Assembly: GCF_006363895.1 (NCBI RefSeq)
Contig: NZ_CP040953.1
Length of the DNA: 64,000 nt
Strand: one strand, 5' to 3'
Source: Methylopumilus universalis
GTDB taxonomy: Bacteria > Pseudomonadota > Gammaproteobacteria > Burkholderiales > Methylophilaceae
The notes beneath the pieces were generated by a model. That model saw only the letters and a program-made list of their open reading frames with translations. It searched no databases and was not told the origin of the DNA. Shown here piece after piece: positions 24,135 to 33,383 of the stretch; positions within the stretch are counted from its first letter, which is position 1; every line of letters starts with the position of its first letter. The translations under genes were made by a program, and so were the position numbers.

Positions 24135-26030
24135 TTAGCCCTTGGCGCTCGGCTGAGGAGCTATCGCTACCTTTGTACCTGAAGAACCTTTATCGATCTT
24201 CGGAGGATTAGGTGTTTGTTTAGGTTTTGGTGGTCTCGCTTTTTTCCCTGCCATGATGTCATTGATCTGATCTGCATCAATCGTTTCATATTCAAGTAAA
24301 GCTTTTGCCATTGCTTCGACTTTGCGACGATTTTTTTCAATCAACTTTCTAGCCACACTATATTGCTCGTCAAGAATACGGCGAATCTCAGCGTCGACTT
24401 TTTGTTGAGTTGCTTCAGAAATTGTTTTCGAAGACATCGAACCAAAGAAAGAGTCCTGATCTTGTCCTACGTAGACCATCGTACCTAGCTTATCTGACAT
24501 ACCGTAACGCGTTACCATATCACGCGCCAATTTCGTTGCGCGCTCAAAGTCGTTCGATGCGCCTGTCGACATTTGCTTCATGAAAACTTCTTCTGCAATA
24601 CGTCCGCCAAAGAGAATCGAGATTTCTTCTAGCATCTTATTTTTATAATTACTAATACGATCAAACTCTGGCAACTGCCATGTAAGACCGAGCGCCCAGC
24701 CACGAGGCATAATTGTTACCTTATGCACAGGGTCTGCGTGAGGTAATAATTTTGCAACCACTGCATGACCTGATTCATGGAATGCTGTATTCATTCGCTC
24801 TTCTTCTCTCATCACGAGAGATTTTCTTTCTGGCCCCATAAAGATCTTATCTTTAGCATCTTCAAAGTCTTGCATATCGACGGTGCGTTTATTTCTTCGA
24901 GCGGCAAACAATGCTGATTCATTTACAAGGTTAGCTAAGTCAGCGCCTGAAAAGCCTGGCGTACCTCTAGCAATGATGCTTGCTTTCACATCAGGATCTG
25001 CTGGAATTTTTCTCATATGTACTAAAAGAATTTCTTCGCGACCTTTAATATCAGGAAGAGATACCATTACTTGTCGATCAAAACGTCCTGGACGTAATAA
25101 AGCTTTATCGAGGACATCTGCACGATTGGTTGCCGCAATGACAATCACGCCTGAGTTAGGCTCGAAGCCGTCAAGCTCGACTAAAAGCTGATTGAGTGTT
25201 TGTTCGCGCTCGTCATTACCGCCACCTGAACCTTGACCTCGATGACGACCTACCGCATCAATTTCATCAATAAAAATAATACATGGTGCGCTCTTTTTAG
25301 ATTGTTCAAACATATCTCTTACACGAGCAGCACCTACACCTACAAACATTTCTACGAAGTCAGATCCTGAAATCGTAAAGAAAGGCACCTTAGCTTCACC
25401 CGCAATTGCACGCGCTAGCAATGTCTTACCTGTGCCTGGAGGTCCCACCATGAGAACGCCTCTTGGTATGCGGCCACCTAATTTATGAAACTTGCTTGGA
25501 TCTTTAAGGAATTCAACAATTTCTGTGACCTCTTCTTTTGCTTCATCACAGCCCGCTACGTCAGCAAATGTTGTTTGATTATTCGTTTGATCAAGTTGTC
25601 TAGCCTTACTCTTACCAAATGAAAATGGGCCGCCACCTTTGGAGCCACCTTGCATCTGACGCATAAAGAAAATCCAAACGCCCACTAGAAGAATCATCGG
25701 AAACCAAGAAATAAAAATACTCATAAGGACTGATTGCTGTTCTTCAGGCTTAGCTTCCACAATGACATTATTTTTTAGAAGGTCGGACACCAACCAAGGG
25801 TCAGTGGGAGCATAGGTATTAAATTTCTTACCCTCACTCGTTGTGCCTTTGATTCTATGGTTATCAATCTCAACTTTGGCAATTCTACCTTCTTTAACCT
25901 GCTGCATAAATTGAGAGTAGACAAGTGGTGTATCAGTTTTCGAAGACCCTGAGAACTGATTAAAAATCGTCATGAGAATGAGTGCTATCGCAACCCAGAT
26001 GGCAATGCTTTTTAGTGTGTTGTTATTCAA
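24135..26030 (-). CDS. ftsH: ATP-dependent zinc metalloprotease FtsH
   Basis: Membrane-anchored AAA+ protease degrading unassembled membrane proteins and, in enterics, RpoH and LpxC. Of 631 residues, two membrane segments (about 8-25 and 103-122) flank a periplasmic domain. Walker A GPPGTGKT is near 194, the second region of homology is ATNRADVLDKALLRPGRFDR near 300-320, and the zinc site HESGH is near 417. A proline/lysine-rich tail follows. The start is TTG, with GAGGT 11 bases upstream; no ATG suits. Transcribed with rlmE (74-bp gap). Confidence 0.96.
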   Translation of the reverse strand: MNNNTLKSIAIWVAIALILMTIFNQFSGSSKTDTPLVYSQFMQQVKEGRIAKVEIDNHRIKGTTSEGKKFNTYAPTDPWLVSDLLKNNVIVEAKPEEQQSVLMSIFISWFPMILLVGVWIFFMRQMQGGSKGGGPFSFGKSKARQLDQTNNQTTFADVAGCDEAKEEVTEIVEFLKDPSKFHKLGGRIPRGVLMVGPPGTGKTLLARAIAGEAKVPFFTISGSDFVEMFVGVGAARVRDMFEQSKKSAPCIIFIDEIDAVGRHRGQGSGGGNDEREQTLNQLLVELDGFEPNSGVIVIAATNRADVLDKALLRPGRFDRQVMVSLPDIKGREEILLVHMRKIPADPDVKASIIARGTPGFSGADLANLVNESALFAARRNKRTVDMQDFEDAKDKIFMGPERKSLVMREEERMNTAFHESGHAVVAKLLPHADPVHKVTIMPRGWALGLTWQLPEFDRISNYKNKMLEEISILFGGRIAEEVFMKQMSTGASNDFERATKLARDMVTRYGMSDKLGTMVYVGQDQDSFFGSMSSKTISEATQQKVDAEIRRILDEQYSVARKLIEKNRRKVEAMAKALLEYETIDADQINDIMAGKKARPPKPKQTPNPPKIDKGSSGTKVAIAPQPSAKG

Positions 26031-26104
26031 TTGATGGATGACCTCGTATCATCTGTTTTAATCATTTTATTTTAAACCTAATTACGTGACTACATTATGA
26101 CTTT

Positions 26105-26722
26105 TTAAGCTTTTGCAAAGCCTAGCAAATAAACTTCACTACTTCGATCACGTGAAGCTTTAGGCTTAACTGTGATAACTTTTTCGAACTCAGGACGCAT
26201 CTTTTTCACCAACTCATCAAAATCAGCGCCAATAAAGGTTTTGACTAGAAAATGGCCGCCTGGTTTCAACCATTGCAAAGAAAAATCTAAAGCAAGCTCA
26301 GTAAGATGCATAACACCTGGCTGATCAACTGTCTTTATTCCTGTAATATTGGGGGCCATATCCGAAATTACAAGGTCTATCGCCGAATTATTTAAGTAGG
26401 CTTCAAGCTCTCTTAATGAGGCTTCTTCTCTAAAATCTCCCTGAATAAAATCGACCCTAGGAATAGGATCCATAGGCAGTAAATCCATAGCGATAATGTG
26501 GCCTTTACCTTGAAGGAGTTTTGCCACGACCTGAGACCAACTTCCAGGAGTTGAACCCAAATCGACGACATTCATTCCAGGCTTGATGAGCTTATACTTC
26601 TCATGGATCTCCATAAGCTTGTAAGCAGCCCGAGATCGAAAGCCATCTTTCTGGGCTTGTTTAACGAAGGCATCATTTACATGCTCTTGCATCCAAGCCT
26701 TGCTAGTTCTTGTTCTTTTCAT
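26105..26722 (-). CDS. rlmE: 23S rRNA 2'-O-ribose U2552 methyltransferase
   Basis: RlmE (FtsJ/RrmJ) methylates U2552 of 23S rRNA. The 205 residues show the SAM site VDLGSTPGSWSQV near 53-65 and a K-D-K-E catalytic set, including the early lysine of RAAYKLMEI, ISDMAPN near 120 and VKTFIG near 160. The rlmE-ftsH pair on one strand with yhbY divergent is a conserved proteobacterial arrangement. Confidence 0.95.
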   Translation of the reverse strand: MKRTRTSKAWMQEHVNDAFVKQAQKDGFRSRAAYKLMEIHEKYKLIKPGMNVVDLGSTPGSWSQVVAKLLQGKGHIIAMDLLPMDPIPRVDFIQGDFREEASLRELEAYLNNSAIDLVISDMAPNITGIKTVDQPGVMHLTELALDFSLQWLKPGGHFLVKTFIGADFDELVKKMRPEFEKVITVKPKASRDRSSEVYLLGFAKA

Positions 26723-26764
26723 CTGTTAAAATCGACTCTTTTAGATCTTAAGAAGTTTTCTACC

Positions 26765-27052
26765 TTGAATTCAAAAGCCATTGCATACCTTCGAAGCTTA
26801 GCGCACACATTAAATCCAGTGGTTAGAATTGGGAATAAGGGTTTATCAGCATCAGTCATGAAGGAAATTGAGCTTAATCTTAACGCACATGAGTTGATTA
26901 AAATTAAAATTCAAAATGATGATAGATCGGTTCGTGAATCCATGTTAAGTGAAATATGTGAGGCACTTAAGGCAACCGCCGTACATCATATTGGCTTGCA
27001 AATTATTGTTTATCGTCAGGCAACTGAACCTAAGATCGTTTTACCCAAATAA
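26765..27052 (+). CDS. yhbY: YhbY/CRM-domain RNA-binding protein
   Basis: A CRM-domain protein that associates with pre-50S ribosomal subunits. The start I chose is TTG at 26765, giving 95 residues (MNSKAIAYLRSLAHTLNPVVRIGNKG...). A start at 26603, also in frame, would run backwards through rlmE and add sequence foreign to the family. AAGAAG lies about 11 bases upstream as a weak Shine-Dalgarno. The GNKGLS loop near residue 23 is the CRM equivalent of the GxxG motif. It diverges from rlmE across 42 bp. Confidence 0.88.
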   Translation: MNSKAIAYLRSLAHTLNPVVRIGNKGLSASVMKEIELNLNAHELIKIKIQNDDRSVRESMLSEICEALKATAVHHIGLQIIVYRQATEPKIVLPK

Positions 27053-27499
27053 TTATCTAATTTTTAAAATCGCAAAAACGCCCAAGAAACACTCAAGCAA
27101 ATACGCAATACTTGATACGCCATGCCACGTTGTAAATCGATCAGCAAACACACTCTCCATCACATCTTTCGGCATCGCATCTAATTTGAATTTTTCTAAA
27201 AGGGGATTAATACCTAAATGACTGATAAGAATTAAAACGAGCATCAATACAACCAACCAGAAAAAACTTTGCTTTAATGCATTCGTGCCAAACTGATAAA
27301 CGCGCTGAATTAACAAAAAAATACTCGTTGCCATACCCACATATGCCATCATCTTAAAAAGCTGGCCCGCAATATTACCTGCAAGTTGCGCCTCAGGAAT
27401 CAGCTTAAATAATTCATAAGCCACAATACCCACAACCCACAATCCACCTATCCAAAAGGTTGCGGCAATCAGTGCTAAATTTTCTAACCATTGTTTCAT
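27053..27499 (-). CDS. DUF4149-family membrane protein
   Basis: A 148-residue membrane protein with four hydrophobic segments (about 8-28, 45-65, 78-97 and 125-145). The NLALIAATFWIGGLWVVGIVAYELFK start and the FTTWHGVSSIAYLLECFLG region match DUF4149/TMEM205-type proteins. In betaproteobacteria this gene usually sits next to greA or yhbY, as here. The function is not known. Confidence 0.85.
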   Translation of the reverse strand: MKQWLENLALIAATFWIGGLWVVGIVAYELFKLIPEAQLAGNIAGQLFKMMAYVGMATSIFLLIQRVYQFGTNALKQSFFWLVVLMLVLILISHLGINPLLEKFKLDAMPKDVMESVFADRFTTWHGVSSIAYLLECFLGVFAILKIR

Positions 27500-27533
27500 G
27501 ATGTTTTTAGTTTAATACAAAAATGAATTTAAT

Positions 27534-28013
27534 TTACACATACTTGATATCTAATATCTCGTAGGATTTAGCACCCCCTGGCGTATTGACTTCAGCCACG
27601 TCGCCAATAGCCTTACCAATAAATGCTTTTGCAATTGGTGAGTTGATTGAAATCTTTTTCTGCTTAATATCAGCCTCATCATCGCCCACAATTTGGTATG
27701 TAAAGATATCTTCTGTATCTAGATCTTGCACTTCAACTGTGGAACCAAACACACATTCACTCTCGCCTACAATCGAAGAAGGATCAATCACCATAGCAGT
27801 GGAAAGTTTAGCTTCAATTTCTGCTATGCGACCTTCAATAAAACTTTGACGATCTTTCGCAGATTCATATTCCGCATTCTCAGATAAGTCGCCTTGCGCT
27901 CTCGCCTCTGAGATTGCCTGGATGATATTAGGGCGATCAACACTTTTTAAGCGCTGAAGCTCTTCTTTAAGCTGCTCAGCGCCTTTAATTGTCATGGGTA
28001 TTTGTTTAAGCAT
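27534..28013 (-). CDS. greA: Transcription elongation factor GreA
   Basis: Rescues backtracked RNA polymerase by stimulating transcript cleavage. From the ATG at 28013 it has 159 residues (E. coli 158). The N-terminal coiled coil (AEQLKEELQRLKS through EGRIAEIEAKL, residues about 12-75) carries the acidic tip residues in ARAQGDLSENAEYESAK. The C-terminal FKBP-like domain ends in GGAKSYEILDIKYV. I prefer 28013 to the ATG at 28019 because AGGA then stands 6 bases away; at 28019 it would abut the start. Confidence 0.95.
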   Translation of the reverse strand: MLKQIPMTIKGAEQLKEELQRLKSVDRPNIIQAISEARAQGDLSENAEYESAKDRQSFIEGRIAEIEAKLSTAMVIDPSSIVGESECVFGSTVEVQDLDTEDIFTYQIVGDDEADIKQKKISINSPIAKAFIGKAIGDVAEVNTPGGAKSYEILDIKYV

Positions 28014-28033
28014 ATTCATTCCTATTAAAACAA

Positions 28034-28063
28034 AAACCACGCTCTTTGAATGGAGTGTGGTTT
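28034..28063 (-). terminator. Terminator after carB
   Basis: AAACCACGCTC (28034-28044) pairs with GAGTGTGGTTT (28053-28063) with one G-T pair and an 8-base loop. On the minus strand a T-rich tract follows. It lies between the carB stop and the greA start. Confidence 0.8.
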
Positions 28064-28081
28064 ATAAAAATTGAGTGTATT

Positions 28082-31000
28082 TTAAGTGAGTTCTTTATGC
28101 AAGCTTTGGATAGAGTTGACTGTAATTTCTTCCACGAAGTTCATGCCAATACAAGCGGCTTTAGCGCCTGCAATCGTCGTGTAATAAGTCACTTTATTTT
28201 GTAATGCATATCTTCGAATTTCATAAGAGTCTGAAATAGCACGCTTATCTTCCGTCACATTCACAATAAAAGAAATTTCATTATTCTTAATCATATCCAC
28301 AATATGAGGTCTTCCCTCTGCGACTTTATTGACTGGCTCAACATTAAGCCCTGCATCCATTAAAGCTTTTGCGGTTCCTTTAGTGGCAACAATTTGAAAA
28401 CCTAATGTATCTAATGATTTTGCAATCTCAACCACTTTATGATGGTCTTCACGACGCACACTGATAAATGCTTTTCCATCTTTTGGTAATTTTGTTGATG
28501 AGCCGAGTTGAGATTTAATAAATGCTTCCGCAAATGTTTTACCTAGCCCCATGACTTCGCCCGTTGATTTCATCTCAGGCCCTAAAATTGTATCAACGCC
28601 TGGAAACTTAATAAATGGAAAGACAGCTTCTTTCACGGAGAAAAATTTAGGCACAATTTCTTTTGTAACTTTTTGTGACTTAAGACTCGAACCTATCATT
28701 GCGCGGGCAGCAATTTTAGCTAATTGCAATCCGCATGCTTTAGAAACGAAAGGAACAGTTCGAGAGGCTCTCGGATTTACTTCTAAAACGTAAATCACCT
28801 CACCTTGAATCGCGAATTGAACATTCATAAGACCTACAACGTTGAGTGCTTTTGCCATCTCAACTGTTTGCTCTCTTAATTGGTCTTGAATTTTTTTAGA
28901 TAAGCTATAAGGAGGAAGGGAGCATGCTGAGTCACCTGAGTGCACACCAGCTTGTTCAATATGTTCCATAATGCCACCGATAATCACATCTGTACCATCT
29001 GATAATGCATCCACATCCACTTCAAGCGCATCGTTTAAAAAGCGGTCAAGGAGTACAGGTGAGTCATGAGACACTTTTACAGCCTCTCTCATGTAACGTT
29101 CAAGCTGGGCTTGTTCGTGCACGATCTCCATTGCACGACCACCTAGAACATAACTAGGTCTCACAACAAGTGGATAACCAATTTCTTCTGCTAAACGAAT
29201 GGCATCTTCGGGCGTTCTCGCTGTGCGATTAGGTGGTTGTTTAAGTCCAATCGAATTTAGCATTTTTTGGAAGCGCTCACGGTCCTCTGCCATATCAATA
29301 GCATCCGGCGTAGTCCCAATAATTGGGACACCTGCACTTTCTAAATCTTTAGCTAATTTCAAAGGTGTTTGTCCGCCATACTGAACAATGACGCCAAGTG
29401 GTTTTTCAATAGCAACAATTTCTAAAACATCTTCAAGTGTTACGGGTTCAAAATAAAGTCGGTCTGAGGTGTCGTAATCCGTTGATACTGTTTCAGGATT
29501 GCAGTTCACCATGATAGTTTCGTAACCATCCTCACGTAATGCTAAAGCTGCATGGACACAACAGTAATCAAACTCAATACCCTGCCCAATACGGTTAGGT
29601 CCGCCACCTAAGACAATAATTTTTTTCCTATCTGTGGGTTTTGCTTCGCATTCTTCTTCGTATGTTGAATACATATACGCAGTATTTGTTGAAAATTCTG
29701 CAGCACATGTGTCTACACGTTTATATACAGGTCGCACATCATGCTTATGACGATAATGTCTAATATCTTCTTGTTTAACTTTTAGAAGCGTTGCGAGTCT
29801 TCGATCAGAAAAACCTTTTTGTTTTAGATGAAATAAATTTTCTTTGGATAAATCTTTAAGAGAAGTGCCTAATAAATCTTTTTCAAGATCAATAATATTT
29901 TTAATTTGATAGAGAAACCAGGGATCAATATTGGAATGTTCAAATACATCTTCTATCGACATGCCTAATCTAAAGGCATCGCCAACATACCAAATACGCT
30001 CTGGTCCAGGTTCTCTCATCTCTTTAATAATGAGATCTTGATCAGTCGTTTTTTCATCTAGTCCATCTACACCAATTTCGAGGCCTCTTAGTGCTTTTTG
30101 AAAAGATTCTTGGAAAGTACGTCCAATGGCCATAACTTCCCCTACGGATTTCATTTGTGTCGTGAGCCTTGAATCCGCTTGTGGAAATTTTTCAAATGCA
30201 AATCTTGGAACTTTGGTGACTACGTAATCAATACTTGGCTCAAATGATGCAGGTGTTGCACCACCTGTAATTTCATTTTTCAATTCATCCAATGTGAAAC
30301 CGACTGCTAATTTTGCTGCAATTTTAGCGATAGGAAATCCAGTAGCTTTAGAGGCTAAAGCTGACGAACGAGATACGCGAGGATTCATTTCAATGACAAT
30401 CATACGGCCATCTTTTGGATTGATTGCGAATTGCACATTCGATCCACCTGTATCCACACCAATTTCTCGAAGGACTGCAATCGATGCATTACGCATGATT
30501 TGATATTCTTTATCTGTGAGTGTTTGTGCAGGAGCTACGGTAATAGAATCCCCTGTATGCACGCCCATCGGGTCTAGATTTTCAATGGAACAAATAATAA
30601 TGCAGTTATCTTTGGAATCGCGAACCACTTCCATTTCATATTCTTTCCAGCCAAGCAAAGACTCTTCAATCAGAAGTTCTTTTGTAGGAGAAGCTTCGAG
30701 CCCTCTTTCACATATCTCAATAAATTCTTCACGATTGTATGCAATCCCGCCGCCACTGCCTCCCATCGTAAATGATGGGCGAATAATTGCTGGATAACCG
30801 ATACCCGCTTGAACTTGAATGGCCTCTTCTAAGCTATGTGCAATGGCTGATTTAGCAGATCCTAAGCCAATTTTATTCATGGCTTCTTTAAATTTTTGTC
30901 TGTCTTCAGCTTTATCGATCGCCTCTTTTGAAGCGCCAATTAATTCGACTTTATATTTTTTTAAAACGCCGTACTTATCTAAATCGAGCGCGCAATTAAG

Positions 31001-31285
31001 CGCCGTTTGTCCACCCATGGTAGGAAGGAGTGCATCTGGCTTTTCTTTGGCAATAATTTTTTCGACAATCTGCCATGTGATCGGCTCGATATAAGTCGCA
31101 TCCGCCATCTCAGGATCTGTCATGATAGTTGCAGGATTAGAATTCACGAGAATGACACGATATCCTTCTTCACGAAGCGCTTTACATGCCTGCGCGCCGG
31201 AATAATCAAACTCACATGCTTGACCTATGACAATTGGGCCAGCCCCAATAATAAGTATGGACTTAATATCTTTACGCTTCGGCAT
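28082..31285 (-). CDS. carB: Carbamoyl-phosphate synthase large subunit
   Basis: Makes carbamoyl phosphate for arginine and pyrimidines from bicarbonate, ammonia and two ATP. The start at 31285 gives 1067 residues beginning MPKRKDIKSILIIGAGPIVIGQ, as in the family; the in-frame extension upstream lies inside carA. Two ATP-grasp halves are evident (IIRPSFTMGGSGGG near 165, VVRPSYVLGGRAM near 710). Allosteric MGS-like sequence is at the C-terminus. It overlaps the end of carA by 14 bases, which supports translational coupling. Confidence 0.97.
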   Translation of the reverse strand: MPKRKDIKSILIIGAGPIVIGQACEFDYSGAQACKALREEGYRVILVNSNPATIMTDPEMADATYIEPITWQIVEKIIAKEKPDALLPTMGGQTALNCALDLDKYGVLKKYKVELIGASKEAIDKAEDRQKFKEAMNKIGLGSAKSAIAHSLEEAIQVQAGIGYPAIIRPSFTMGGSGGGIAYNREEFIEICERGLEASPTKELLIEESLLGWKEYEMEVVRDSKDNCIIICSIENLDPMGVHTGDSITVAPAQTLTDKEYQIMRNASIAVLREIGVDTGGSNVQFAINPKDGRMIVIEMNPRVSRSSALASKATGFPIAKIAAKLAVGFTLDELKNEITGGATPASFEPSIDYVVTKVPRFAFEKFPQADSRLTTQMKSVGEVMAIGRTFQESFQKALRGLEIGVDGLDEKTTDQDLIIKEMREPGPERIWYVGDAFRLGMSIEDVFEHSNIDPWFLYQIKNIIDLEKDLLGTSLKDLSKENLFHLKQKGFSDRRLATLLKVKQEDIRHYRHKHDVRPVYKRVDTCAAEFSTNTAYMYSTYEEECEAKPTDRKKIIVLGGGPNRIGQGIEFDYCCVHAALALREDGYETIMVNCNPETVSTDYDTSDRLYFEPVTLEDVLEIVAIEKPLGVIVQYGGQTPLKLAKDLESAGVPIIGTTPDAIDMAEDRERFQKMLNSIGLKQPPNRTARTPEDAIRLAEEIGYPLVVRPSYVLGGRAMEIVHEQAQLERYMREAVKVSHDSPVLLDRFLNDALEVDVDALSDGTDVIIGGIMEHIEQAGVHSGDSACSLPPYSLSKKIQDQLREQTVEMAKALNVVGLMNVQFAIQGEVIYVLEVNPRASRTVPFVSKACGLQLAKIAARAMIGSSLKSQKVTKEIVPKFFSVKEAVFPFIKFPGVDTILGPEMKSTGEVMGLGKTFAEAFIKSQLGSSTKLPKDGKAFISVRREDHHKVVEIAKSLDTLGFQIVATKGTAKALMDAGLNVEPVNKVAEGRPHIVDMIKNNEISFIVNVTEDKRAISDSYEIRRYALQNKVTYYTTIAGAKAACIGMNFVEEITVNSIQSLHKELT

Positions 31286-32420
31286 AGCCTTTTTTCTTTT
31301 TTTCAATAAGATTAATAAAGTGATCAAACAAGTAACTCATTTCAGATGGGCCTGGGCTCGCTTCAGGATGCCCCTGAAAACTAAATGCGGGCTGATCTGA
31401 TCTTTCAATCCCTTGTAAGCTGCCATCAAAAAGAGATTGATGTGTAGCTACTAAATTTTTAGGAAGTGAAGTTTGGTCTACGGTGAAGCCATGATTTTGA
31501 CTGGTAATAAATACGCGTTTTGTTTTTAAATCTTGAACGGGATGATTAGCGCCATGATGTCCAAATTTCATTTTGGATGTTTTAGCGCCACTCGCTAAAG
31601 CTAAAAGTTGATGGCCTAAACATATACCAAAGGTTGGGTAACCATCATCCACTAATTGTTTAATCGCTTTAATAGCATAATCACATGGCTCAGGATCTCC
31701 TGGCCCATTCGATAAAAATACACCATCAGGTTTTAGGCGAACCACTTCTTCATAAGAAGTTTCAGCAGGCACAATAGTGACTTTACATCGCCTTGAAACC
31801 AACATTCTTAAAATATTTTTCTTAATGCCATAATCAAATGCAACAACATGATGATCTGATTCAAGGTGATTGCTATAACCTTCAGATAATGACCACTCGC
31901 CTTGATTGAATGTATAAGGCTTTTTGCAGCTCACGACCTTAGCCAAATCCATGCCAGAAAGTCCTGGAAAGGTTTTTGCTTCTTGGTGCGCTTTTTTATC
32001 GTCTTCTGACTCAGCAATGATGCAACCTGCTTGTGAACCATGCTCTCTTAAATGTCTTGTGAGTTTTCTAGTATCAATATTTGCGATCGCAACAATATGA
32101 TTTTCTTTTAAGTATTTGGAAAGGGTTTGTTCACTTCTAAAATTACTATCAATCATCGCTAAATCACGAATGATTAAACCACTGGCATAGACTTTGTCAG
32201 ATTCGACATCTGCTTTATTAACACCAACATTACCAATATGAGGATAAGTGAGTGTGACTATTTGTTTTGTATAAGAAGGGTCGGTCAGAATTTCTTGATA
32301 ACCAGTCATCGAAGTATTAAAAACAACTTCACCTGTGGTTAAACCTGGAGCCCCAATTGAAATGCCTCGAAACTTAGTTCCGTCTGCAAGCACTAACACT
32401 GCCGACATATTTCGCGACAA
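31272..32420 (-). CDS. carA: Carbamoyl-phosphate synthase small subunit
   Basis: The glutaminase subunit of carbamoyl-phosphate synthetase, 382 residues. The class I amidotransferase nucleophile lies in FGICLGHQLLALA near 268, with the HPEASPGP histidine/glutamate near 352. I kept the TTG start at 32420 because GGAGAG lies 5 bases upstream. The ATG at 32408, four codons in, is the alternative and has no Shine-Dalgarno. Confidence 0.96.
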   Translation of the reverse strand: MSRNMSAVLVLADGTKFRGISIGAPGLTTGEVVFNTSMTGYQEILTDPSYTKQIVTLTYPHIGNVGVNKADVESDKVYASGLIIRDLAMIDSNFRSEQTLSKYLKENHIVAIANIDTRKLTRHLREHGSQAGCIIAESEDDKKAHQEAKTFPGLSGMDLAKVVSCKKPYTFNQGEWSLSEGYSNHLESDHHVVAFDYGIKKNILRMLVSRRCKVTIVPAETSYEEVVRLKPDGVFLSNGPGDPEPCDYAIKAIKQLVDDGYPTFGICLGHQLLALASGAKTSKMKFGHHGANHPVQDLKTKRVFITSQNHGFTVDQTSLPKNLVATHQSLFDGSLQGIERSDQPAFSFQGHPEASPGPSEMSYLFDHFINLIEKKKKGYAEA

Positions 32421-32469
32421 AATGACTCTCCAGTATTTGCGAATTCAAGGGTTGGGTACTGGATATACA

Positions 32470-32500
32470 AAACGGGAGAAGTTTTTAGCAGCTCCCGTTT
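32470..32500 (-). terminator. Probable terminator between carA and dapB regions
   Basis: AAACGGGAG (32470-32478) and CTCCCGTTT (32492-32500) make a 9-bp stem with a 13-base loop. It stands between dapB and carA on the minus strand. Only a short T tract follows, so it might instead be a leader hairpin or attenuator of carA. Confidence 0.6.
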
Positions 32501-32566
32501 CAAATATCGTAGATATTATAGTCGATTTAGCGCCTTAATTCAACGCACTAAACCTTGATAAATGGT

Positions 32567-33379
32567 TTAATTGTCAGAAAGTCCCAAGACCTTCTGCATA
32601 TCAAAAAGACCTGATTTTTGGTGTGATAAAAATTTAGCTGCCTTTAATGCGCCCTTAGCAAAAGTGGCTCGGCTTGAAGCTTTATGAGTTAATTCAATTC
32701 GCTCGCCAGTGCCGGCATATAAAACTGTATGGTCACCTACAATATCGCCACCGCGAATTGTTGAAAAGCCAATTGTGGTTTGTTTACGCTCACCAGTATT
32801 GCCAAAACGTTCATACTGCGCTTCTTTTTTAAGGTCCCTGCCGCTAGCTTTTGCAACAGCTTCACCGAGCCTTAAAGCCGTACCTGATGGAGCGTCAATC
32901 TTATGTCGGTGATGCGCTTCAATAATTTCAATATCAAAATCATCTTTGAGTAATTGCGTTGCTTTTTCAACAAGCGAAATCAGTAAATTAACCCCTACAC
33001 TCATATTGGGCGCAAAAACAATAGGTATCGTTTTTGAAGCATCGAGAATCAATTTTTTTTCTTGATCTGAAAATCCTGTTGTACCAATGACATATTTCAC
33101 TTGATGCGCTTCGCATAATTTCAAATACTCAAGGCTTGCTTCGGGTCTTGTGAAATCGATAAGAACATCAGCAGATGAAATTACTTTTGTGATGTCATGG
33201 TCAATTTTAATGCCTGTTGAAATGCCGATAGCCTCGCCTGCATCACGTCCTAATTTATCACTCGACTTATGATCAATAGCCGCTACAAGAGCTAAGTCTT
33301 TATCATTAGTAATTTCTTGAATAAGACTCTGGCCCATGCGGCCTGAGGCACCCACGATAAGAATATTTATTTTACTCAT
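32567..33379 (-). CDS. dapB: 4-hydroxy-tetrahydrodipicolinate reductase
   Basis: Lysine and diaminopimelate synthesis. The 270 residues have the NAD(P)H loop GASGRMGQ near 9-16, and the catalytic/substrate stretch EAHHRHKIDAPSGTALRLGEA near 155-175. It follows bamE by 4 bp, probably co-transcribed. Confidence 0.97.
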   Translation of the reverse strand: MSKINILIVGASGRMGQSLIQEITNDKDLALVAAIDHKSSDKLGRDAGEAIGISTGIKIDHDITKVISSADVLIDFTRPEASLEYLKLCEAHQVKYVIGTTGFSDQEKKLILDASKTIPIVFAPNMSVGVNLLISLVEKATQLLKDDFDIEIIEAHHRHKIDAPSGTALRLGEAVAKASGRDLKKEAQYERFGNTGERKQTTIGFSTIRGGDIVGDHTVLYAGTGERIELTHKASSRATFAKGALKAAKFLSHQKSGLFDMQKVLGLSDN

Positions 33380-33383
33380 ACAA

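Noticed and set aside
26603..26764. Extended reading frame upstream of yhbY, giving 149 residues
   Set aside because: The added 54 residues are antisense to rlmE and unlike YhbY; the TTG at 26765 fits the family start.
30294..31309. Several plus-strand open frames of 69-100 codons opposite carB
   Set aside because: They overlap each other and the conserved carB sequence, with no start signals. They are shadows of the coding strand.
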